In this document: positions 1 to 7,114 of the stretch, in pieces | How positions within the stretch are numbered: position 1 is the stretch's first letter | Layout of the letters: every line of letters begins with the position of its first letter | Source: CAITNM01 sp964446295 | Lineage (GTDB): Bacteria > Pseudomonadota > Alphaproteobacteria > Paracaedibacterales > CAITNM01 | DNA: 32,558 nucleotides | Direction: 5' to 3' | Assembly (NCBI GenBank): GCA_964446295.1 | Contig: CAYUNR010000012.1 | Coordinates: forward strand, 1 to 32,558 | Program-made: the position numbers and the translations under genes | The notes under the pieces: generated by a model | Told to the model about the DNA's origin: nothing | The model's database searches: none | The model's input: only the letters and a program-made list of their open reading frames with translations

Positions 1-1
1 G

Positions 2-433
2 ATTCAAAACATAAGTAAAACGGGACGGAATCATTCTTTAATTGTTGTATCAGAAGCAGTTAAAACACTTGCTGATAGCTCTGTTTTACAAGGAAAATCA
101 CATAATGAGATGCCGCGATATGGTGGCGTTTCGCAGTACCTTTGTGCAGAACTTGAAAAACGTATTAATGCCGACACAAGAGCAACTATTTTGGGTCATG
201 TTCAACGTGGCAGTCAGCCGAATGCTCAAGATAGAATCTTAGCAACAGCGTTTGGAGTGAAAGCCGTAGATATGGTCGCCGCTCAAGACTTTGGAAAAAT
301 GGTCATTTGGCAAAATAATCAGCTAAAGTCAGTTCCAATTGAATCAACTATTGATATTTATAGCACGGTTGATCCCAAAGGATTATTGATTCAAACAGCA
401 AAAGGAATTGGTATTTATGTTGGTGATTTGTAG
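2..433 (+). CDS. pfkA: 6-phosphofructokinase, C-terminal part (5' end outside window)
   Basis: The reading frame is open from the window edge and encodes the last 143 residues of a phosphofructokinase, the enzyme that phosphorylates fructose 6-phosphate in glycolysis. The family signature is clear: DTRATILGHVQRG matches the substrate-binding stretch that holds Arg243, His249 and Arg252 in the E. coli enzyme, followed by DRILAT and a typical C-terminal sheet ending in YVGDL. One oddity is QRGSQP where most members have QRGGSP. The ATP/PPi-selecting GGDG region lies upstream of the window, so ATP- versus pyrophosphate-dependence cannot be judged and the symbol is a family-level label. The nadK start follows after 3 bp, so the two genes are probably co-transcribed. 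Confidence 0.9.
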   Translation: MQNISKTGRNHSLIVVSEAVKTLADSSVLQGKSHNEMPRYGGVSQYLCAELEKRINADTRATILGHVQRGSQPNAQDRILATAFGVKAVDMVAAQDFGKMVIWQNNQLKSVPIESTIDIYSTVDPKGLLIQTAKGIGIYVGDL

Positions 434-436
434 CTT

Positions 437-1201
437 ATGAAAGTTGCAATACTGGCATCACACAAGCAAAAAGCAAAAAACTTTGCAAAAATTGCGGAGG
501 GCATTTTAGAAACAGTGCCAATTGAACAAGCTGAAGCAATTGTCGCTTTTGGTGGTGACGGATTTATGTTGCATACGTTGCATCAATTAAAAAATCATAA
601 AATCCCCGTTTATGGTGTTAACACAGGCACTATAGGATTTTTATTGAACAACCCCGAACAATTAGAGAAGCTGCCTGAAAGAATAGCCAATGCCAAGTCA
701 ACTACGCTATTTTCCTTAAAAGCTAATGTGACAGACGCATTTGGAGAAAAATACGAAGCGCAAGCTTTTAACGAAATCTCTTTATTTAGAAGCTCGGCAC
801 AAACATCTAAGATAATCATTAAGTTAAATGGCAAAACTCAATTGAATTCATTAATTGGCGATGGGCTAATCATAGCTACACCTGCTGGCAGTACCGCGTA
901 CAACTTATCAGCAGGAGGTCCTATACTTCCTTTAGAATCGGGCTTAATTGCCCTCACTCCTATTTGTCCTTTTAGGCCACGCCGTTGGAAAGGTGCTTTA
1001 GTCCCTAGTTCAGTGGAAATTGAACTGGAAGTGCAGCAACCTGAACAACGGCCAGTAAAACTAACCGCTGATCAAAGGTTGATCCACAAAGTTCATACGG
1101 TAAAAATTGTGCTAGATACCTCTATGCCCTATACGCTTTTGTTTGATCCAAACCACCACTTAGAAGAACGTATTATTCACGAACAATTCCTAGAGCACTA
1201 A
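437..1201 (+). CDS. nadK: NAD kinase
   Basis: ATP-dependent NAD kinase, the sole route to NADP in most bacteria, cytoplasmic. The 254 residues match the usual length of short alphaproteobacterial forms. The catalytic GGDG motif is at residues 39-42, followed by VNTGTIGFL (about 61-69), the NEIS motif (112-115), and GDGLIIATPAGSTAYNLSAGG (about 141-161), which forms the NAD-binding site. PFRPRRWKGALVP near residue 180 is also characteristic. The gene starts 3 bp after the phosphofructokinase stop, implying one transcript. At the 3' end its TAA (1199-1201) overlaps the stop codon of the convergent AAA+ gene, leaving no room for a separate terminator. Confidence 0.95.
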   Translation: MKVAILASHKQKAKNFAKIAEGILETVPIEQAEAIVAFGGDGFMLHTLHQLKNHKIPVYGVNTGTIGFLLNNPEQLEKLPERIANAKSTTLFSLKANVTDAFGEKYEAQAFNEISLFRSSAQTSKIIIKLNGKTQLNSLIGDGLIIATPAGSTAYNLSAGGPILPLESGLIALTPICPFRPRRWKGALVPSSVEIELEVQQPEQRPVKLTADQRLIHKVHTVKIVLDTSMPYTLLFDPNHHLEERIIHEQFLEH

Positions 1202-3036
1202 ATATACAGATCTCTCCACACTTCGCGTGGTTTTTCCGCACGCGGTGGCAAATGATCATTTATAAATTGTTCTGTCAATGTGATTGTTCTTTCTCCATCA
1301 ACCCCGTTAATTAATTCTTCGGGCGTGCTATACAAGGGCGCTAAAACGTGCCCTAGCAATTCTTCAAGTTTTCGTGCCCCAGTTGAATCTTCCAGAGATC
1401 TTTTTGCTATAGCCCTTAATCCTGCATCATCAATTATCAAGTCAATATTATGTAGTTTTTTAAAAAAGTTGCGTTCGTGGTTATATACTCCTTCTGTGCT
1501 GTTTTTCAAAATATTAACTAAACTGGACACTGTATGCGGCACTAGTTTTATAATTCCTTGGCTAAAACGATTAATAAGTTCCAGAGGCATTCCTGTGTAA
1601 GCACTCAAAGACTCAGCTGTAAGAATTACAGAATCAGGAACATGAGCACATGCATCTGTTGCAATGTAGGTAAAACAGTGAGTGGACATGGATTCTTCTC
1701 TACCATCGGGACCAGAAGATAATTTTACATTTGCCCCATCCATATGAGCCAACAAAGTTCTCATGATGCTTCCACCATATTTTGGAGCGTCGTCACCAGA
1801 CCCAGTTTTCCCCATTTTTCCTGCTTCATCTAATAGCACAACTGCATAGGGGGGGATTTTTCCTGCTTGTTTAAGCTGATCATAATAATATGACAAAGTT
1901 GGCCCCTTAAACCCTTCACCCACTACTTCTGGAGCATTTACTCTAATCCACGGAATGCCAATAATTTTGCATAACTCAATAATCGATTGGGTTTTCCCTG
2001 AACCTGATTTTCCAACAAGGAATGCATGAGGAGGACGGAATCTCCATGAAGCATCTTCTTGCTTTAAACGAATTTGTGCCATGATTTTATGCCCAATAAG
2101 ACCTAAAGTATTCATGGCAGCATCTTGGCCCCTAATATTCACTTTAAGACGAGTAGCAATTTGTTCAGGAGTAAGCAGACCACTGAAAGCAGCACCCAAA
2201 AAAGTTTTTGCTTCAGCAATCTGTGCGCGTTTCTTCAGCTCACGTTGCTTGATAATATACTCAGCAATCCGTCTTACTTCCTCTTCGTATCGCGCGATAA
2301 TTTCATCAGCTTGAATGGGATTATATCCCGGGATTGGTCTTACAGTATAAACACCAATTGCTTCTAATTCTGATAAAACTTTTAATGTTTCTACTTTTCT
2401 TTTTCGCTTAACACCTCTACCGAAAGCAAATTCATTGAAATCACTACGTAAGCTTTCTCTCATGAAAGGAGATGATGCCACGTGGTCGCCAACACTAATA
2501 AATTCACATAAAAGGTTCCGTAACTCACTTACTGTGCATCCATCTTGTGCAACGTTTGCATAAAAATGATTACGTGCAACCCAAAAAAAACTTGAAATAT
2601 TGTGGGGGTATAAATCAAACGCTTCTTGAAGATGGCTAGTTGTTGCCACAGCTCCATTACCAGTTAAAGAGCGTATTGATGAAGAGTCACCCAAAGTTAT
2701 GGCTTCTCTTGCTTCCAATTCATCCAACGCACTTAATACGCCAACAAGCACATCTGCACTTAAACCGCTCGACAATCCATGCTTATTGAAATCTTCACGG
2801 AGTTTGTCTTTTACAACGAAGTCAGCCGGTATGTAGTCGCAAACCCTTGCAAATTCACAAATTGCATTTTGAAAATCTTCTTTTGTAGCCGCAGGGTTTG
2901 ACAACCGACTATAAAAATGTGTTCGAAATTCCCAAAATAAGTCAGGTAAATTTTTAGGATAAATGTCCGTTGCGCTTAAGGTGCAGGCTGATTGAAGATA
3001 TGTTGCGAGAATTACCAGAAAAAACTTGCGTATCAT
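1198..3036 (-). CDS. exported ClpX/HslU-like AAA+ ATPase with duplicated N-terminal domain
   Basis: A 612-residue AAA+ protein. Residues 1-23 look like a signal peptide (MIRK, then FFLVILATYL), with a weak lipobox ending at Cys18. Residues 25-108 and 141-226 are two copies of one domain: both open D(I/L)YP-N, then FW, R-HFY, CEF, LR-DFN and end ELEA. A charged, probably coiled-coil linker spans about 243-278. The ATPase core has Walker A GKSGSGKT (342-349), Walker B AVVLLDEAGK (398-407), a sensor-1-like TYIATDA (about 456), an Arg finger in LINRF (Arg490) and a sensor-2 GAR (553-555) in the ClpX-like small domain. No ClpX zinc-binding domain and no IGF ClpP-docking loop were found. An in-frame ATG at 3072 would extend it by 12 residues, but only the ATG at 3036 has a strong Shine-Dalgarno and gives a signal peptide. 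Export is inferred; the function is unknown. Confidence 0.85.
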   Translation of the reverse strand: MIRKFFLVILATYLQSACTLSATDIYPKNLPDLFWEFRTHFYSRLSNPAATKEDFQNAICEFARVCDYIPADFVVKDKLREDFNKHGLSSGLSADVLVGVLSALDELEAREAITLGDSSSIRSLTGNGAVATTSHLQEAFDLYPHNISSFFWVARNHFYANVAQDGCTVSELRNLLCEFISVGDHVASSPFMRESLRSDFNEFAFGRGVKRKRKVETLKVLSELEAIGVYTVRPIPGYNPIQADEIIARYEEEVRRIAEYIIKQRELKKRAQIAEAKTFLGAAFSGLLTPEQIATRLKVNIRGQDAAMNTLGLIGHKIMAQIRLKQEDASWRFRPPHAFLVGKSGSGKTQSIIELCKIIGIPWIRVNAPEVVGEGFKGPTLSYYYDQLKQAGKIPPYAVVLLDEAGKMGKTGSGDDAPKYGGSIMRTLLAHMDGANVKLSSGPDGREESMSTHCFTYIATDACAHVPDSVILTAESLSAYTGMPLELINRFSQGIIKLVPHTVSSLVNILKNSTEGVYNHERNFFKKLHNIDLIIDDAGLRAIAKRSLEDSTGARKLEELLGHVLAPLYSTPEELINGVDGERTITLTEQFINDHLPPRAEKPREVWRDLYI

Positions 3037-3349
3037 GACTTCCTCCGATGTTTTTGCGGTGAAGTCACACAAAATAAAAACTTACTTTACGGCATTCGGT
3101 TCCATAAAGGACAACCTACACTAGTTACGATTTTGTAGCTTGCATTGTTCATATATGCGTTTTTTTCACCTGTTATTGTATTTTTAGTATACAAAACAAT
3201 AATTAAAGAACCATTAAAAGAAGTTAGAATTTATTTAAAATTTGCCCTTAATTTTCCATAAAATTTTAAATATGATAATGTAATTAAAATCTCGAAATAA
3301 TTTAAGAAATTAGCTATATTGCATTACAATTTTTATTTTGTGTTTTCAT
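3037..3349. other. divergent intergenic region, AT-rich
   Basis: This 313-bp gap separates the divergent AAA+ and DUF3576 genes, so it must hold both promoters, but neither is convincing by eye. TATATT at about 3315-3320 could serve as a -10 for the plus-strand operon, without a good -35. An inverted repeat with arms TTATTGT and ACAATAA flanks a TATAC-rich core near 3172-3202. No RNA gene or small ORF with coding character was seen. Confidence 0.4.
3041..3046 (-). promoter_or_regulatory. ribosome binding site that sets the AAA+ start
   Basis: GGAGGA on the minus strand lies 4 nt before the ATG at 3036. It is one of the strongest Shine-Dalgarno sequences in the window, where many genes have none. 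It argues against the upstream in-frame ATG at 3072 and so places the hydrophobic segment right at the N-terminus as a signal peptide. Confidence 0.7.
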
Positions 3350-3853
3350 ATGTTTTTAAAGAAAGTTACTAGCTCTTGTTTTTTAGTGTTACTGTGCGCG
3401 TGCTCGAGCACTCAACAAACAGCCGAAGCACCACAATCACGTGAAGACAAAATAAAGCTTGGGTTTGGATCACTTGCTGGACCTGAAGGTATCACTCTTG
3501 GCTCTGATAAAATCAGCGGACGTACTAACGATTCAGCAGGATATGTGGTAAATAGCTACTTATGGAAAGCTAGCCTAGATACTTTGAAATTTGCGCCATT
3601 AGTGTCGTCTGATGGACCCGGAGGGGTTATAGTCACTGACTGGTATCAACCAGCAGGCGCAAAAGACAGATTGAAAATTCAAGTGCGTATAAAAGACAGT
3701 AAGTTGAACTCTAACGCATTAGAGGTTAGCGTATATAAGCAGGCAAAACAAAATGATGGCTGGCATGATGTTGGAATGGATAACAAAGCATCACGAGAAC
3801 TAGAGAATATCATTTTATTAAAAGCCAGAGACATTCGCGTAAACACGCAATAA
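3350..3853 (+). CDS. DUF3576-family lipoprotein
   Basis: Small exported lipoprotein of the DUF3576 family, widespread in alphaproteobacteria and of unknown function. With the ATG at 3350 the signal peptide is MFLKKVTSSCFLVLLCAC, with the lipidated Cys at residue 18 followed by SSTQQ. An in-frame TTG at 3338 would add four residues and is less likely. Family landmarks as I recall them are YLWKASLDTLKFAPL, GGVIVTDWY, the ALEVSVYKQ strand, and ELENIILLKARDIRV at the C-terminus. It is the first gene of a tight plus-strand cluster: the ribosome binding site of lipA overlaps its stop codon. Membrane attachment is inferred from the lipobox. Confidence 0.85.
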   Translation: MFLKKVTSSCFLVLLCACSSTQQTAEAPQSREDKIKLGFGSLAGPEGITLGSDKISGRTNDSAGYVVNSYLWKASLDTLKFAPLVSSDGPGGVIVTDWYQPAGAKDRLKIQVRIKDSKLNSNALEVSVYKQAKQNDGWHDVGMDNKASRELENIILLKARDIRVNTQ

Positions 3854-3862
3854 GGATAATCA

Positions 3863-4771
3863 GTGGAGTCTTTACCGCTTAAAAAACCTGATTGGATTAG
3901 GGTCAAGGCCCCAACATCAAAAGAATATTTTCAAACAAAAGCTATTGTGGCAGAGCATAAGCTGCACACAGTATGCGAAGAAGCTGCATGCCCCAACATT
4001 GGTGAATGCTGGGCTAAGCGTCACGCCACCTTCATGATTCTGGGTGATGTGTGCACACGTTCTTGTAGATTTTGTAACGTTAAAACTGGCCTACCTGATC
4101 TGTTAGACCCACACGAACCAGAACGCGTGGGCAAGGCTGTTGCAAAAATGAATTTATCCCATGTGGTTATTACATCAGTTGATCGTGATGATTTGGATGA
4201 TGGCGGCGCCGAGCATTTTGCCCAAGTAATACGAGCTATTCGTGACACGTCACCACACACAACTATTGAAGTGCTAACACCTGATTTTTTACGTAAAGAA
4301 CACGCCATAGAAGTGGTTGTTAAAGCTAAGCCTGATGTGTTTAACCATAACCTTGAAACCGTGCCACGTTTGTATGCATCGGTCAGGCCAGGTGCTAGGT
4401 ATTTCAATTCCTTACGTTTGCTTGATACAGTGAAAAAGCTTGATCCTACAATTTTCACCAAATCTGGCGTTATGGTTGGCCTTGGCGAAGAAAAGCACGA
4501 GATTTTTCAAGTAATGGATGATTTGCGGTCAGCCAATGTCGATTTCATGACCATAGGTCAGTATTTGCAACCCACCCCCAAACACCACCCAGTAATGGAT
4601 TTTATTACCCCCGAGCAATTCAATGATTACGCAAGTCGTGGCCGTTCAAAGGGCTTTTTACTAATTGCCGCCAGCCCACTTACCCGATCGTCGTATCACG
4701 CGGGAGATGATTTTATGCGGCTTCAAGCTGCACGCAAAGCTATGGTAAATGCAGATGTTTCAAACATCTAA
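3863..4771 (+). CDS. lipA: lipoyl synthase
   Basis: Radical SAM enzyme that inserts two sulfurs into octanoyl groups on 2-oxoacid dehydrogenase and glycine-cleavage proteins. The 302 residues are near the usual length. Both iron-sulfur clusters are visible: the auxiliary-cluster cysteines in CEEAACPNIGEC (Cys38, 43, 49) and the radical SAM CxxxCxxC in CTRSCRFC (Cys64, 68, 71). The C-terminal RSSYHA, which supplies the serine ligand of the auxiliary cluster, is present. Translation starts at GTG 3863, with AAGGAT 5 nt upstream overlapping the preceding stop. The gene overlaps the next one by 23 bp, the common alphaproteobacterial lipA-coq10 arrangement. No lipB is in view. Confidence 0.97.
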   Translation: MESLPLKKPDWIRVKAPTSKEYFQTKAIVAEHKLHTVCEEAACPNIGECWAKRHATFMILGDVCTRSCRFCNVKTGLPDLLDPHEPERVGKAVAKMNLSHVVITSVDRDDLDDGGAEHFAQVIRAIRDTSPHTTIEVLTPDFLRKEHAIEVVVKAKPDVFNHNLETVPRLYASVRPGARYFNSLRLLDTVKKLDPTIFTKSGVMVGLGEEKHEIFQVMDDLRSANVDFMTIGQYLQPTPKHHPVMDFITPEQFNDYASRGRSKGFLLIAASPLTRSSYHAGDDFMRLQAARKAMVNADVSNI

Positions 4772-5207
4772 AGTGCTCCCCTACCCGCCCAATTTTTTAA
4801 AAGATATTGTAGCAGATGTTGAACAATACCCAACATTCCTGCCCATGCTAAAAGCAGTGGCCATATACCCTAAAACCCTAGCATTTTTCGAAGCCGACTT
4901 AACCATAGGGGTTGGGGCATTTGATAAAACCTACCGGTCTGAAGTGTGTATTTTTGATGATGCCGTAGAAGCAAAAGCCAAAGCAGATGGCACATTCAAA
5001 TTTTTAGAGTCTCGCTGGCAATTCACCCCCTTTGAAAACAATCATTGTTTAGTAGACTTCACCCTTGATTTCAAATTACAGTCAGCCCTGTTACAATTAA
5101 CTGTAGGCAAGCTATTAGACGGTGCCGCGCATACAATGATGACAGCTTTTGAACAACGGGCCGCCAAGTTATGGCAAATAAAGAACAGAGGTGGTGGTTT
5201 TGATTAA
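4749..5207 (+). CDS. Coq10/RatA-type START-domain protein
   Basis: A 152-residue SRPBCC/START-like protein of the polyketide cyclase/COQ10 family. The typical opening (V-PY-P-FLKDIVADVEQYPTFLP) is followed by the sheet-rich lipid-cavity fold and a closing amphipathic helix around FEQRAAKLW. In mitochondria and alphaproteobacteria such proteins are linked to ubiquinone handling; the gammaproteobacterial relative RatA affects ribosome assembly. Position directly behind lipA supports the Coq10-like reading, but the biochemical role is inferred. It overlaps the end of lipA by 23 bp; the ATG at 4755 is an alternative start two codons downstream. Confidence 0.85.
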   Translation: MQMFQTSKVLPYPPNFLKDIVADVEQYPTFLPMLKAVAIYPKTLAFFEADLTIGVGAFDKTYRSEVCIFDDAVEAKAKADGTFKFLESRWQFTPFENNHCLVDFTLDFKLQSALLQLTVGKLLDGAAHTMMTAFEQRAAKLWQIKNRGGGFD

Positions 5208-5242
5208 AGAAATCACCCACTGGATCCCTACGCCTGCGTTGC

Positions 5243-5246
5243 AGGA
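5243..5246 (+). promoter_or_regulatory. ribosome binding site inside a repeat fragment
   Basis: AGGA lies 6 nt before the ATG at 5253. It sits inside a stretch (5218-5256) that resembles the intergenic repeat at 9197-9238 read on the other strand, so the translation signal of the acetyltransferase gene seems to be supplied by repeat-derived sequence. Confidence 0.5.
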
Positions 5247-5252
5247 ATCGCT

Positions 5253-6032
5253 ATGAATAAGTCTATAGCATTTAATATTCACAATCATTTTCACCTTCTA
5301 GAAGATCACTTTTCTAGCAGCATTAGCATAAAGAAACACGTAGTCGCCGAAGGATTCATTGCCTATTTAGGTGGCATTGATGAAGCCAAATTTAATGTGC
5401 TTTTGCAACGACTACCTCACCCACAACCAAAACAGCTAATAAGCGACGCTAAAGAATTTTTCAAAGAAAATAACATTCCCAGTTGGGTTTATGTTGTACC
5501 AAAAGACCTTGATACGCCCGCGCTGCAAAATGCATTGAAACATCAAGGCCTAGTTTTTGACGAGGCATCCACAGTTATGTATTGCGCCCTAAGCAATCCT
5601 GTGCAAAGTGCGGTTGAGCCTGAAGTTCCATTAATTATTCAATCAGCCGATGTGAATAAAACCGGTTGGCTTCAAATTATGAAAGATGCCTTTGGCGGAA
5701 CAGATGAAACAAATGCACAATACGCCCAAGCCCTGGACCGTGCTAAAGCAAAAGGCACAAATATGCTGCATTTTCTTGGCACCCAAGAGGGACAGCCTGT
5801 ATCAGCCATCACCTTAACATTCTTAGATGATGGCGTTCGTATTGATAACGTTTCAACCACTCCAACCCATCAGCGATTAGGCTATAGCACCCAGATGGTG
5901 CAATTTTCCATGAATTTAGCCCATTCGCTAGGGTATAAACATTGCGTGCTTGAAGCATCAGCTGATGGTTTAAGTGTGTACCAACGGCTTGGGTTTGGTG
6001 AGATTTTTATTTATCACGTGTACGTGGCTTAG
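5253..6032 (+). CDS. GNAT-family N-acetyltransferase
   Basis: A 259-residue protein whose C-terminal half is a GCN5-related acetyltransferase domain. Residues from about 205 carry the acetyl-CoA-binding motif A: the strand VSTTPTHQ, then RLGYST, a variant of the Q/R-x-x-G-x-G/A pyrophosphate loop, then a long helix. VLEASADGLSVYQRLGF, the typical end of GNAT motif B, follows. The N-terminal half is poorly conserved and may be a degenerate second GNAT domain, as in other two-domain members. The substrate cannot be predicted. It follows the Coq10-like gene after 45 bp and may be read from the same transcript. It is convergent with the next gene, with 1 bp between the stop codons. Confidence 0.8.
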   Translation: MNKSIAFNIHNHFHLLEDHFSSSISIKKHVVAEGFIAYLGGIDEAKFNVLLQRLPHPQPKQLISDAKEFFKENNIPSWVYVVPKDLDTPALQNALKHQGLVFDEASTVMYCALSNPVQSAVEPEVPLIIQSADVNKTGWLQIMKDAFGGTDETNAQYAQALDRAKAKGTNMLHFLGTQEGQPVSAITLTFLDDGVRIDNVSTTPTHQRLGYSTQMVQFSMNLAHSLGYKHCVLEASADGLSVYQRLGFGEIFIYHVYVA

Positions 6033-6033
6033 G

Positions 6034-6834
6034 TTATTCCTTTACAGGCGTTCCCGTGGCTCCATGAGAAAAATGGTCTGCTAGGTGATCATTTCCTGGG
6101 CTAGCGGGTTGTTTTTTAGAAGATGCTGGGATAGGAGTCCCCTTAAATGCAGAAGCCATCCCTGCTGCAATTGCTGATCCAATCGGATTTTTAATTTGTG
6201 AAGCACCCATTACTGGCTTTACAAATGAACTTCTAATAATAACCTGCATGTTTGGTATATCACCAACAACCCTTGCCTGCATAATAGCAGCGTGCATATA
6301 TTGCATGTGTTTACAATATGCCCATCTGTCAAATTCTATTGCAACGCTCGCATTTTTCCATTTTTCTAATAGATTCTTGCTTAGTTGTTGTGCTTGCTCC
6401 CTTGTTTTTAGTTCTTTGTTGTCTTTTGTTGGAGATTTAGGTTCATAGCCCGGATTCACAAAGAGATCTGCATTTTTCTTTTCAATTGCATCCACCATGC
6501 CCCTGAAATACGCATCAAAACTGAATTTTGAATTGATATAAAAAGGCAGGTCGTGAGGGCTGAATTTGCTTAGCATCCACCCGTGAATAAGGCTAAAACC
6601 ATAAGGGGTAGCAAAAATATTTGCAGGGTTTTCTGTTAAAATTTGGTTTAGGTCAGCTTCATTTAATTTAATAAATTCAGCACGGGCTGCTACAGCCACG
6701 GATGATTCACAATTATTAGCGCGAACTGCTGTTAATAGCTTTGTTAAATTGTGTACAGGATTTGCGGCTGCATCTAAGCCAGATGCCATTAAAAATATAG
6801 AAACAGCAATTGCTAAAGACTTTTTAATAGACAT
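6034..6834 (-). CDS. exported protein of a local paralogous family (copy 1, short form)
   Basis: I do not recognise this family. The 266 residues begin with a clear signal peptide (MSIKKSLAIAVSIFLMASG, likely cut around LDAAA). The mature part shares an approximately 150-residue domain with the two genes upstream: ESSVAVAARAEFIKL, then PYGFSLIHGWMLSK, LPFYINSKFSFDAYF and AIEFDRWAYCKHMQY. After that domain it diverges into a Pro/Ser/Gly-rich tail of about 90 residues and lacks the second domain of its paralogues, so it may be a 3'-truncated or recombined copy. Its first 21 codons and roughly 65 bp of upstream DNA are almost identical to copy 2. No Shine-Dalgarno is visible before the ATG. Confidence 0.75.
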   Translation of the reverse strand: MSIKKSLAIAVSIFLMASGLDAAANPVHNLTKLLTAVRANNCESSVAVAARAEFIKLNEADLNQILTENPANIFATPYGFSLIHGWMLSKFSPHDLPFYINSKFSFDAYFRGMVDAIEKKNADLFVNPGYEPKSPTKDNKELKTREQAQQLSKNLLEKWKNASVAIEFDRWAYCKHMQYMHAAIMQARVVGDIPNMQVIIRSSFVKPVMGASQIKNPIGSAIAAGMASAFKGTPIPASSKKQPASPGNDHLADHFSHGATGTPVKE

Positions 6835-6855
6835 GACTAAACCACAAAATTCGCA

Positions 6856-6898
6856 CTAGGTTTATGGTACCAGGGGTACGTTAATTTTTGGTTAATGG
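6856..6898 (-). promoter_or_regulatory. conserved upstream block of the paralogue family (copy 1)
   Basis: Read on the minus strand, this block contains CATTAAC, AAAAATTAA and, after a variable spacer, GTACCATAA and CCTAG. The same order is found upstream of copies 2 (8816-8858) and 3 (10209-10252), so it is probably the shared promoter or operator. Exact -35 and -10 boxes cannot be assigned with confidence. Confidence 0.5.
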
Positions 6899-6913
6899 GG
6901 GCTATTCGGAGGC

Positions 6914-7048
6914 TATAGTACTGGCCCCCAAGATACTAAGTCTCACAACGCACTTCGTGCTGTTCGCTTAAGTTCTGGGGAAACTGACAAGAAAATGTCA
7001 TCCACACCGCAGTTTTCCTATGGCTTGGACCTTGGATCCAGTTTTATA
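6914..7048. repeat. intergenic repeat, copy A (MITE-like)
   Basis: About 135 bp with imperfect inverted ends, TATAGTACTGGC on the left and TCCAGTTTTATA on the right, related to the perfect ends of copy B. The core at 6926-6986 matches the reverse complement of 10999-11059 in copy C at 56 of 61 positions by eye and includes the small hairpin GCAC-TTC-GTGC. The right part carries the degenerate hairpin unit CTATGG-CTTGGA. It codes for nothing. Confidence 0.75.
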
Positions 7049-7114
7049 AATATTCATGATTCCATAAATATGGTCTAGGCTTACATTAACACCTTGGCTT
7101 TGCTGAGATTTTTA

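Noticed and set aside
3037..3072. Upstream ATG at 3072 as the start of the AAA+ gene
   Set aside because: The ATG at 3036 has GGAGGA 4 nt upstream and begins a normal signal peptide; the longer form would put 12 polar residues before the hydrophobic segment and has no ribosome binding site.
4021..4461. 146-residue minus-strand open frame inside lipA
   Set aside because: It is antisense to a complete, motif-bearing lipA and shows no recognisable features of its own.
6914..7048. Small RNA gene in the repeat between paralogues 1 and 2
   Set aside because: The hairpins are shared with other copies of a dispersed repeat, and no promoter/terminator pair of its own was found; repeat is the simpler reading.
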